Shown piece after piece: positions 1 through 6,087 of a DNA stretch of 6,914 bases. Under the pieces are notes generated by a model. The model worked only from the letters and a program-made list of their open reading frames with translations, made no database searches and had not been told where the DNA came from. Source of the stretch: Minisyncoccota bacterium (GTDB taxonomy: Bacteria; Patescibacteriota; Minisyncoccia; UBA6257; HR35); contig JAPYXA010000026.1 in the NCBI GenBank assembly GCA_028276075.1, positions 1 to 6,914 of the forward strand, in the 5' to 3' direction. Position 1 is the stretch's first letter. Every line of letters starts with the position of its first letter. The translations under genes and the position numbers were made by a program.

Positions 1-282
1 GTAGGAATTTACAATCTTTTTGATAATTTTAAGCAATTTGGAATAGGTTATTTGTTGTATTTTGTAGCTGTGTTGTCATTAAATTTGGCTATTATAAACG
101 CTTTTCCTTTCCCAGCTTTAGATGGGGGTAGAGCCTTTTTTGTTTTGCTTGAGTATTTTAAAATTAAAAAAATTGATTATCTTAAAGAAGAATTAATTCA
201 TAAAATTGGTTTTATTATTTTATTTATTTTGCTAATACTGGTGACTTTTAGGGATATTTCAAAAATTTTATGGCCAAAATAA
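1..282 (+). CDS. rseP: RseP/RasP-type site-2 membrane metalloprotease (M50 family), 3' part only
   Basis: The open frame enters from the left edge in frame 1, so the true start lies upstream; a TTG at 52 is only an internal codon. The visible 93 residues are the C-terminal end of an M50 zinc protease that cuts transmembrane proteins inside the membrane (anti-sigma factors or signal-peptide remnants in known family members). The key signature is NAFPFPALDGGR, with the LDG Asp codon at 121-123; in this family that Asp is the third zinc ligand, the HExxH being further upstream and outside the window. The frame opens with VGI, matching the usual GPVGI segment of the family. A hydrophobic helix (GFIILFILLILVTF) followed by RDI closes the protein, as in E. 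coli RseP. It overlaps the next gene by 13 bp, so the two are probably translationally coupled. In Bacillus the same gene pair, rasP then proS, is adjacent, which supports the call. Confidence 0.9.
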   Translation, partial: VGIYNLFDNFKQFGIGYLLYFVAVLSLNLAIINAFPFPALDGGRAFFVLLEYFKIKKIDYLKEELIHKIGFIILFILLILVTFRDISKILWPK

Positions 283-1682
283 AAAAACAAAATTTTTCAG
301 ATTGGTATTTAAATAATATTTTAGAAGCAGAGCTTATTTCTTATGCTCCTGCTAAGGGTTCTATTGTTTTTAGGCCTTATGGTTATAAAATTTGGGAAAA
401 ATTGCAATTTTATTTAGATAAGGAAATCAAAGCCTTAGGAGTTGAAAATAGTTATTTTCCTCTTCTTATCCCAGAAAGTTTTCTTAAAAAAGAAAAAGAA
501 CACTTTGAAGGTTTTACCCCAGAAGTAGCTGTGGTTACTTATGCTGGAGGAGAAGAATTGAAAGAGAAATTAGTAATTAGACCGACTTCAGAGACAATTA
601 TGTATTATTATTTTTCTGAGTGGATTAGATCTTATAGGGATCTTCCTTTTCTTGTTAATCAATGGGCAAATGTTATTCGCTGGGAAAAAAGACCATTTCC
701 TTTTATAAGAAATACTGAGTTTCTTTGGCAAGAAGGTCATACTGCCCATTCTTCTCATAAAGAATCATCAAAGTTTGCTTTAAAAATTTTATCTTTATAT
801 GAAAAAGTATATAAAGAAATTGCTTTAATTTATGGGATTTTAGGAAAGAAATCTCAATCTGAAAGATTTGCTGGAGCCTTAGATACTTATACTTATGAGA
901 TTTTATTACCTGATGGCAAGGCTTTGCAAGGTTGCACTTCTCATGATTTAGGACAAAACTTTTCTAAAGTTTTTAACATTAGATTTCAAGATAAAGATAA
1001 AAAATTAAAATATGTTTGGCAAACATCGTGGGGATTTAGTAGTCGTTCTTTAGGAGCTATTGTTGCTGTTCACGGAGATGATGACGGCTTGGTTTTACCA
1101 CCCAAATTAGCACCTTTTAAAATTGTAGCTATTCCTATTTATGATAAAAGTTATAACAATAATTTAATTGATAATTACCTTAAACTTTTAAAAGAAACTT
1201 TTAATGAAGATATTATAATAGATAAGTCTGAACAAAGTGTAGGTTATAAATTTAACAAATGGGATCTTAAAGGAGTTCCTCTTAGAATTGAAGTTGGCTC
1301 TAAAGAAGTGAAATCTAATATCTTGACTTGTTTTAGAAGGGATAGTAGGGAAAGATTTAAAATTAGCCTGGAGGATTTTAAAAATAGTTTGGAAGATATT
1401 TTGGCTGATATCCAAGATAATCTTTTTAAAAGATCTAAAAATTTTGTAGAAAAAAATACGTGGGAAGTTAAAAGTTATAATGATTTTAAAAAAACTATTT
1501 TTAGCAAAAGAGGATTTATTAAAGCTTTTTGGTGTCAAAACCAAGAATGTGAATTAAAAATTAAGGAGGAAACGAAAGCCACAACCAGATGTTTACCGCT
1601 TGATTCTAAAGAGGAAAAGGGTCGTTGTATTTATTGTAATAAACCATCTAAATTTAGATGGATATTTGCACAAAGTTATTAA
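270..1682 (+). CDS. proS: Prolyl-tRNA synthetase, archaeal/Thermus type with C-terminal zinc domain
   Basis: This cytoplasmic class II aminoacyl-tRNA synthetase charges tRNA-Pro with proline using ATP. It is 470 residues long, as expected for the short archaeal/eukaryote-like type, and lacks the editing insertion of the ~570-residue bacterial type. Visible landmarks are motif 1 ending YFPLLIPES (62-70), RPTSET (104-109), motif 2 around R147-N-T-E150 followed by EGHTAH (155-160), GCTSHDLGQNFS (221-232), the motif 3 region ending HGDDDGLVLPP (268-278), and the anticodon-domain signature KGVPLRIEVG (334-343). The tail carries Cys422, Cys427, Cys453 and Cys456, spaced as a structural zinc site like the one in Thermus thermophilus ProRS, plus an extra Cys441, and ends in Tyr470 as that family does. 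The ATG start lies inside the end of rseP; no Shine-Dalgarno motif is seen (an AGGGA sits about 15 nt upstream, too far). mreB begins 3 bp after the stop. Confidence 0.96.
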   Translation: MAKIKKQNFSDWYLNNILEAELISYAPAKGSIVFRPYGYKIWEKLQFYLDKEIKALGVENSYFPLLIPESFLKKEKEHFEGFTPEVAVVTYAGGEELKEKLVIRPTSETIMYYYFSEWIRSYRDLPFLVNQWANVIRWEKRPFPFIRNTEFLWQEGHTAHSSHKESSKFALKILSLYEKVYKEIALIYGILGKKSQSERFAGALDTYTYEILLPDGKALQGCTSHDLGQNFSKVFNIRFQDKDKKLKYVWQTSWGFSSRSLGAIVAVHGDDDGLVLPPKLAPFKIVAIPIYDKSYNNNLIDNYLKLLKETFNEDIIIDKSEQSVGYKFNKWDLKGVPLRIEVGSKEVKSNILTCFRRDSRERFKISLEDFKNSLEDILADIQDNLFKRSKNFVEKNTWEVKSYNDFKKTIFSKRGFIKAFWCQNQECELKIKEETKATTRCLPLDSKEEKGRCIYCNKPSKFRWIFAQSY

Positions 1683-1685
1683 TCA

Positions 1686-2699
1686 ATGCTTAAGATTAAA
1701 AAAGATTTATTTATTGGTATTGATTTAGGAACTTCGTATACAAAAATTTATCTTAAAGAGGTGGGGATTGTTACTGAGTTGCCAACTGTTATAGCTTTAA
1801 ATAAGAGAAATAGAACCACTGTGGCTATAGGGGAAGAGGCTAAAAGAATGATAGGCAGGAATCCTGCAAATATTGATGTGGTAAGACCTGTTATCAGAGG
1901 AGTGATAACGCATTTTGATGAAGCTTTATTATTCTTAGAAAGCATCTTGGATAATTTTAAAAGTGAATACTGGCCTATTTTTGGTAGTAGATTAGTAATT
2001 GGTATCCCACTTGATATAACTGAGGTCCAAAAGAAAGGAGTTATTGATGTTGGTTTATCTTCTGGGGCTAGAGAAGTTTTCTTAATAGAAGAACCAATGG
2101 CAGCTGCCTTGGGAGCAAATTTAGATGTTGAACAAGCAAAAGGAGTTTTAATTGTTGATATTGGTGGAGGAACTACAGATATAGCTTTAATTTCTTTAGG
2201 AGGAATAGTTTTAGGCAAAAGTATTAGAATAGGTGGAGATACTTTTAATGAAAAAATTATCGATTATTTAAGATTAAAATATGGAATAATTATTGGAGAA
2301 GGACAGGCTAATGAGGCAAAAGTTCAAATAAGTACCATTTTAAATAAAGCAGGAAGTTTTTTAATTAAAGGAAGGGATATTTTAACTGGACTTCCAAAGG
2401 AGTTAAATTTTACAAGTCAAGATTTAAGAGAAAGCATTCTTGATAACTTATTGGAAATATCTACTGTTGTTAAGGACATAATTAATTTGGCGCCTCCTGA
2501 TTTATTAGGTGATATTAGTTCTTCTGGAATTTATCTTTCAGGTGGTGGATCTTTGATTTCAGGTATAGATGAATTTTTAGCTAAAGAGACAAAGATGAGA
2601 ATAAATTTAGTTGAAGAACCTAGATATGCTGTTATAAGAGGAATAGGCAAAGTAATAGAAGATTTTAATAATTTTAAAAAATTAATAATTAATGTTTAA
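1686..2699 (+). CDS. mreB: Rod shape-determining protein MreB (bacterial actin)
   Basis: MreB is a cytoplasmic actin homologue that forms ATP-dependent membrane-bound filaments and steers the peptidoglycan elongation machinery. The 337-residue length is typical. Nucleotide-fold motifs are in order: phosphate 1 DLGTSYTK (13-20, where many MreBs have DLGTANT), GIPLDITEVQ (106-115), EEPMAAALGA (135-144), phosphate 2 DIGGGTTD (158-165) followed by ISLGGIV and RIGGD, and the adenosine motif SGGGSL (285-290). The run EEPMAAA plus ISLGGIV separates it from FtsA and from DnaK. The N-terminus before the first strand is short (about 8 residues) and lysine-rich; whether it forms a membrane-binding amphipathic helix cannot be judged by eye. 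It begins 3 bp after proS with no Shine-Dalgarno motif, and its end overlaps mreC by 8 bp, in the usual mreBCD order. Confidence 0.96.
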   Translation: MLKIKKDLFIGIDLGTSYTKIYLKEVGIVTELPTVIALNKRNRTTVAIGEEAKRMIGRNPANIDVVRPVIRGVITHFDEALLFLESILDNFKSEYWPIFGSRLVIGIPLDITEVQKKGVIDVGLSSGAREVFLIEEPMAAALGANLDVEQAKGVLIVDIGGGTTDIALISLGGIVLGKSIRIGGDTFNEKIIDYLRLKYGIIIGEGQANEAKVQISTILNKAGSFLIKGRDILTGLPKELNFTSQDLRESILDNLLEISTVVKDIINLAPPDLLGDISSSGIYLSGGGSLISGIDEFLAKETKMRINLVEEPRYAVIRGIGKVIEDFNNFKKLIINV

Positions 2700-3420
2700 A
2701 GATAAATTAAAAAAAACATTCTTTCTTTTATTGATAAGTTGCTTGTTTTTTGTGTTAAGTTTTAAAGTTTATGCAAAAGAAGAAGGAATTTTTAATATTT
2801 CTTTAAAATGGCAAAAAAATGTTAAAAATTTTTGGTCAAAAATATTTGGTTTTGACGAAGAAAGTTTTTATAAAGAAAAATATTATCAATTACTCGAAGA
2901 ATTGGCCAAATTAAAACTATCCTTAAATGAAATCAAAGAATCAGACCTTTCTTCAATTAAACAAAATTATTTTTTAAACAAGGTAGTTGAGGCAGATATT
3001 TTAAAATTAGATCCAGTTGGAAAAATTTTTGTCGAATATAAAAATGATGTTTCTGAGGGATCTTTGGTTTTAGATAAAAGTTGGACTTTACTTGGCAAAG
3101 TTTCAAAAATAACAAAAAATTATATAATTATTGATTCATTAGAAATACCTGGAATTGAATTTAATGTAGCCAATTTTCAAGGAGAGCTTTTAGGTTTGGC
3201 AAAAACAGTCTCTAATGGTTTTTTGGAGGTAGATTTTGTTGATCCAAAGATAAAAATTAATTTAAACGATTTTGTTTTAACATATGGCGATGATTTGTTT
3301 CCGGCAGGGTTTATAGTAGGTAGCGTTTCTAAAGTTAGCAAGTCTCAATTTAATCAAAAAATAATTGTTAAATTAACCTTTAATTTAAAAGATAAAGATA
3401 AAGTCTATATTTTGAAATGA
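2692..3420 (+). CDS. mreC: Rod shape-determining protein MreC, short and divergent
   Basis: MreC is the extracytoplasmic scaffold linking MreB to PBP2 in the elongasome. This 242-residue protein is shorter than most MreCs (commonly about 270-370). It has a basic start, a hydrophobic segment at residues 9-24, a charged region with heptad-like Leu spacing (about 58-85) that could be the coiled coil, and then a beta-rich domain from about 97 on. The best family match is FPAGFIVGSV (203-212), a conserved piece of the second beta barrel, with LLGKVSKITKNYIIIDS (133-149) fitting the first. The sequence alone would be a moderate match, but the position directly between mreB and mreD makes the call firm. 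It overlaps mreB by 8 bp and mreD by ATGA (3417-3420), signs of coupled translation. The hydrophobic segment ends VYA-KE, which could also be read as a signal peptidase site. It is the only gene with a visible stop here that ends in TGA. Confidence 0.88.
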   Translation: MFKDKLKKTFFLLLISCLFFVLSFKVYAKEEGIFNISLKWQKNVKNFWSKIFGFDEESFYKEKYYQLLEELAKLKLSLNEIKESDLSSIKQNYFLNKVVEADILKLDPVGKIFVEYKNDVSEGSLVLDKSWTLLGKVSKITKNYIIIDSLEIPGIEFNVANFQGELLGLAKTVSNGFLEVDFVDPKIKINLNDFVLTYGDDLFPAGFIVGSVSKVSKSQFNQKIIVKLTFNLKDKDKVYILK

Positions 3421-3821
3421 TATGGTTCTTTTTGATATTGATTCTTCAGCCACTTCTTTCTAGTCTATTTATCTTTTTGCTTCCTTCTTTTTACTATTTT
3501 TTTTCTAATGATTATAGAAAATTTTTTTTAACCCTATTTATTTTGTCGATTTTAACTGATATTTTTTTTATAAAACCTCTTGGCTTTTTTTTGTTGATAT
3601 CTTCTATTTGTTTTTTTATTCTTTCTTTTCTAGAGAAATTTTTTTCTTCTTCTTATTTTTATCAAAAAATAATTTTTGTTTTAATTTTTGACATTCTTTT
3701 TATAAATTTATATTTTTATTTGGGAGAGAATAAACTTTTTTATATTCCTTTTTTAATTAAATTTTTTATTATCAACTTTATTTTTCAATTTTTATATTTA
3801 GGCTTTAGACACTTAAGATAA
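3417..3821 (+). CDS. mreD: Rod shape-determining membrane protein MreD
   Basis: MreD is a small polytopic inner-membrane protein of the elongasome, thought to balance MreC action on PBP2. The 134-residue product is almost wholly hydrophobic, with about four or five membrane spans (roughly 2-23, 36-52, 56-72, 84-102 and 108-128). Its main family trace is the stretch SILTDIFFIKPLGFFLL (44-60), matching the Asp-then-PxG pattern seen in MreD (D48, PLG 54-56). Otherwise it is very diverged and about a quarter of its residues are Phe (32 of 134), partly a result of TTT-rich codons in this AT-rich DNA. The start overlaps the mreC stop as ATGA, and the stop codon abuts the PBP2 start with no gap. Identification depends largely on position in mreBCD; alone it would be called a hypothetical membrane protein. 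Confidence 0.82.
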   Translation: MIWFFLILILQPLLSSLFIFLLPSFYYFFSNDYRKFFLTLFILSILTDIFFIKPLGFFLLISSICFFILSFLEKFFSSSYFYQKIIFVLIFDILFINLYFYLGENKLFYIPFLIKFFIINFIFQFLYLGFRHLR

Positions 3822-5615
3822 ATGATAGACGAGGAAATAATTTTTCAGATAAAAGGAAAAAAGAATAAAACAATCAATTTTTCATTTAAGATTATTTTTA
3901 ATTTTATATTTTTTGCTATTTTTTTAATTTGTTTCTTTTATTTTCTCTATCTTCAAATTTTTTTAAAAGAATCCTTACTTCAATCTGAAAAAAAAATGAA
4001 ATATGTTTCTTATTTAATATTTCCTCCAAGAGGAAATATTTTAGATAGAAATGGTAATCTTTTAGCTACCTCTGAGCAAAATTTTGATATATATATAGAT
4101 CTTCAAAAAGTAAGTGACGAGTTTTTAGCTTTTTTACAGAAACAAAAGGGTAGTAATTTCTTTTATAGAGGAAATCAATTAATTATTAGAAATGTTAAAA
4201 AAGAAACAGCCTTAACCTTAATGACCCAGAAGATAGATGGATTAAAAGTAATTCCTTCGTTTAAAAGAAAATATTTGTTAAATAAAGAAATCGGTAATTT
4301 AATAGGATATTTAGGATTGCCTAGTGGAGTGGAAAAAGATTATTATCAGGAAGAATTTATTGGCAAAGCAGGAATTGAGCTTAAATATCAGGATTATTTA
4401 AGAGGAAAACCGGGTGAGCTAATTTATAAAAAAGAAAAAGATAATCTTTTAAAAGTTAAAGAGACAGAATCACAAACCGGAAATAATGTTATTTTAACTA
4501 TTCAGTCTGATTTTCAAAAACAAGCCTATAAAATTATGGAGGAGTATTTTATTTCTCATAATTATAAAAAGGGAGTTTTAATTGTTTTAAATCCAAACAC
4601 AGGAGAAATATTTTCTTTAATTTCTTATCCTTCTTATGACCCTAATTGGATTTTTGAAGATAAAGAAAAATTTTTAGAAGCATTAAATGAAGATACTCAA
4701 CCGCTTTTTAATAAAGCTATAGGAGGACTTTATTCCCCTGGTTCAACTATAAAACCTATTGTAGCTGCTGCTGCCTTAGAAGAAAATATTATTTCTGAAA
4801 AAACTAAGATATATGCTCAAGGAGAGCTTAGGATTCCTAATCCTTATATTCCTGGATTATATTCGGTTTTTAAAGATAATAAGTTCCATGGCTGGACAGA
4901 TGTTAGAAAGGCAATTGCTGATTCGGTAAATGTATTTTTTTATGTTGTGGGAGGAGGATATCCTTATCCAGACAATGAAATTCCTATTAAACAGGGACTT
5001 GGTATTTATAGATTAATTGATTATTGGAAGAAATTTAATTTAGGACAAGAATCTGGCATAGATTTCCCAGGAGAAAAATCAGGTTTTTTGCCTTCTCCAG
5101 AAACAAAGAAAAGGAATTTAACTGATCCTATTTGGCGCTTGGGAGATACTTATAATGTTTCCATAGGTCAAGGAGATTTAATGGTTACTCCTTTACAGAT
5201 TGCTTTATGGACATCTGCTTTTACAAACAATAAAATATATAAGCCCTTTTTAGTCAAAAAAATTATATCTCCTAATGGGAAGATAGTATATGAGGCAAGA
5301 CCGCAGATTTTGAAAGAAAATATTATTAAACCCTCTAATTTAAAAATTATTCAAGAAGGTATGCGAATGACTGTTACAGGAGGTACTGCTAAGATGTTAA
5401 ATTCTTTGCCTGTTGAGGTTGCAGGTAAAAGTGGTACTCCTGAAATTTATGGCAAGAAAAAATTGAATGCTATTTTTACAGGATATTTTCCTTATTCGAA
5501 ACCAGAAGTAGTTATGACTTTGTTGATTGAAGAAGTCCCAATTGGTTCTGTGGCAACTTTGCCTTTATATTATGATTTAGTAAAACTTTATTTAGAGTTG
5601 AAAGATAAGTTTTAG
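3822..5615 (+). CDS. mrdA: Penicillin-binding protein 2 (class B, elongasome D,D-transpeptidase)
   Basis: This protein cross-links peptidoglycan stem peptides outside the membrane during cell elongation and is the target of beta-lactams. Its 597 residues are in the class B PBP2 range. A single membrane anchor spans about residues 23-48 behind a basic cytoplasmic start. The dimerisation/pedestal region opens with PPRGNILDRNGNLLA (68-82), a hallmark of class B PBPs. The transpeptidase domain has all three active-site motifs: S308-T-I-K311 within SPGSTIKP, S368-V-N370, and K536-S-G-T539, the usual KTG being KSG here. No motif is missing, so the enzyme should be active. It follows mreD with no spacer, the common mreBCD-mrdA order. 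The glycosyltransferase partner RodA is not encoded next to it: the next genes are a small hypothetical protein and a tRNA. The stop codon TAG forms the start of an inverted repeat. Confidence 0.94.
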   Translation: MIDEEIIFQIKGKKNKTINFSFKIIFNFIFFAIFLICFFYFLYLQIFLKESLLQSEKKMKYVSYLIFPPRGNILDRNGNLLATSEQNFDIYIDLQKVSDEFLAFLQKQKGSNFFYRGNQLIIRNVKKETALTLMTQKIDGLKVIPSFKRKYLLNKEIGNLIGYLGLPSGVEKDYYQEEFIGKAGIELKYQDYLRGKPGELIYKKEKDNLLKVKETESQTGNNVILTIQSDFQKQAYKIMEEYFISHNYKKGVLIVLNPNTGEIFSLISYPSYDPNWIFEDKEKFLEALNEDTQPLFNKAIGGLYSPGSTIKPIVAAAALEENIISEKTKIYAQGELRIPNPYIPGLYSVFKDNKFHGWTDVRKAIADSVNVFFYVVGGGYPYPDNEIPIKQGLGIYRLIDYWKKFNLGQESGIDFPGEKSGFLPSPETKKRNLTDPIWRLGDTYNVSIGQGDLMVTPLQIALWTSAFTNNKIYKPFLVKKIISPNGKIVYEARPQILKENIIKPSNLKIIQEGMRMTVTGGTAKMLNSLPVEVAGKSGTPEIYGKKKLNAIFTGYFPYSKPEVVMTLLIEEVPIGSVATLPLYYDLVKLYLELKDKF

Positions 5616-5640
5616 AAAAATATTCTTAATTATTTTTCTA
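5613..5640 (+). terminator. Inverted repeat overlapping the PBP2 stop codon, possible weak terminator
   Basis: Two perfect 10-nt arms, TAGAAAAATA (5613-5622) and TATTTTTCTA (5631-5640), enclose an 8-nt loop. The left arm begins with the stop codon of the PBP2 gene. The stem holds only two G-C pairs... strictly, each arm has a single G or C, so there is one G-C pair and nine A-U pairs, and no T tract follows it. It is therefore not a classical intrinsic terminator. Its place at the end of the long gene block suggests a 3'-end or RNA-processing structure, but in DNA this AT-rich a chance palindrome is possible. Confidence 0.3.
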
Positions 5641-5662
5641 TATATAGTAAAAATAAGATTTT

Positions 5663-5690
5663 TTGAAATTTTAAATTTTAGAGTTAAAAT
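5663..5690 (+). promoter_or_regulatory. Candidate sigma70-type promoter for the small ORF and tRNA-Ser
   Basis: TTGAAA (5663-5668) and TAAAAT (5685-5690) are separated by 16 nt; each differs from the consensus (TTGACA, TATAAT) at one position. Transcription would begin near 5697, about 30 nt before the ATG at 5730. It is the best such pair I see in the 114-bp gap after the PBP2 gene, and a promoter is needed here if the upstream block ends at its stop codon. Such pairs occur by chance in AT-rich DNA, so this is a weak prediction. Confidence 0.35.
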
Positions 5691-5729
5691 TTTGATTAGT
5701 CGAAAATTAAATAATTTTTTATATTTTCA

Positions 5730-5921
5730 ATGGATAACCATCTTTATAATTTATTTTCTCAATTAGTTCAGGACAAAAGAAGTGTTTATAGAATAAGAAA
5801 ATTCTATATTCAAGATGCAAAAAGATGTAAGAAATGCCAAGGCTTATGGAAAAGGATATTAAATGAGAAAGAAAAGCAGATCGAGGATATTCTTAAATTA
5901 ATAAAAGAGCATAAATTTTAA
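5730..5921 (+). CDS. Small conserved-looking hypothetical protein with a CxxC motif
   Basis: This 63-residue protein is not one I can assign a function. It is highly charged and looks all-helical: a first helix with LYNLFSQLVQ (5-14), a basic region with KRSVYRIRKFY (16-26), a C-K-K-C pair at 33-36, and a Lys/Glu-rich second helix (about 37-61) that ends LIKEHKF. There is no signal peptide or membrane segment, so it is probably cytoplasmic. The single CxxC could bind half a metal site in a dimer or be redox-active; both are guesses. I have an impression that similar short proteins with a central CxxC occur in Parcubacteria genomes, but I cannot confirm it here. The ATG at 5730 has no Shine-Dalgarno motif. 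It lies 114 bp after the PBP2 gene and 12 bp before tRNA-Ser, so it is probably transcribed together with the tRNA. Confidence 0.7.
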   Translation: MDNHLYNLFSQLVQDKRSVYRIRKFYIQDAKRCKKCQGLWKRILNEKEKQIEDILKLIKEHKF

Positions 5922-5933
5922 TTTAAATAATAA

Positions 5934-6020
5934 GGAAGGGTGCCGGAGTGGACTAACGGGACGGCCTGGAGAGCCGTGCCCCCGCAAGGGGGCTCGTGGG
6001 TTCGAATCCCACCCCTTCCG
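5934..6020 (+). tRNA. tRNA-Ser, anticodon GGA
   Basis: The 87-nt sequence folds into a complete class II tRNA. The acceptor stem is GGAAGGG (5934-5940) with CCCTTCC (6013-6019), and the discriminator is G6020, as in serine tRNAs. The D arm is short (CCG with CGG). The anticodon stem ACGGC/GCCGT (5961-5965 and 5973-5977) holds loop CTGGAGA with anticodon GGA at 5968-5970, reading UCU and UCC. The long variable arm is GCCCCC-GCAA-GGGGGC (5978-5993), and the T arm is GTGGG-TTCGAAT-CCCAC (5996-6012). G73 is followed by CAT, so the full CCA end is not encoded and must be added by CCA-adding enzyme. The gene stands out as a GC-rich island in AT-rich DNA. Since it lies 12 nt after the small ORF, the two probably share a transcript that RNase P separates. 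Confidence 0.97.
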
Positions 6021-6087
6021 CATCTTGATATTTAAAATGAAAATTTTTGTTTTTTTAGGCTTTGTTTGTTAAAATTAAAATTTTAAG
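6021..6087 (+). promoter_or_regulatory. tRNA 3' trailer with U-rich tract; possible promoter for the downstream gene
   Basis: This 67-bp gap holds a 5-bp A-U stem with a GAAA loop (6034-6047) running into a T-rich stretch (to 6056), which may end tRNA transcription, although the stem is very weak. A poor promoter-like pair, TTGTTT (6047-6052) and TAAAAT (6070-6075) with a 17-nt spacer, could start transcription just before the ATG at 6088. Neither is strong, and read-through from the tRNA is equally possible. Confidence 0.2.

Noticed and set aside
52..282. Short protein starting at TTG 52
   Set aside because: The same frame is open back to position 1 and the upstream residues match the RseP family, so this is an internal codon of a longer truncated gene.
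1188..1544. Antisense open frame of 118 codons within proS
   Set aside because: It is rich in Phe, Lys, Ile and Asn, as expected from the reverse strand of AT-rich coding DNA, has no recognisable motif, and lies wholly over well-conserved proS sequence.
1748..2218. Antisense open frame of 156 codons within mreB
   Set aside because: It mirrors the highly conserved MreB nucleotide-binding region; its composition is Ser/Pro/Ile-rich without domain features, so it is a shadow of the real gene.
3418..3420. UGA as a sense codon (alternative code as in Gracilibacteria/Absconditabacteria)
   Set aside because: Reading past the TGA at the end of mreC gives more in-frame TGAs at once and destroys the clear mreD overlap; no conserved gene here has an internal UGA.
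3450..3815. Low-complexity T-rich stretch as a non-coding or repeat region
   Set aside because: It has one uninterrupted frame with start and stop matched exactly to its neighbours, and encodes a polytopic membrane protein with an MreD trace, so the T-richness comes from TTT and TTA codons.
5934..6020. tRNA-Ser as the attachment site of an integrated element
   Set aside because: No copy of the tRNA 3' end, integrase or composition change is seen in the following 890 bp; the contrast in GC is due to the tRNA itself.
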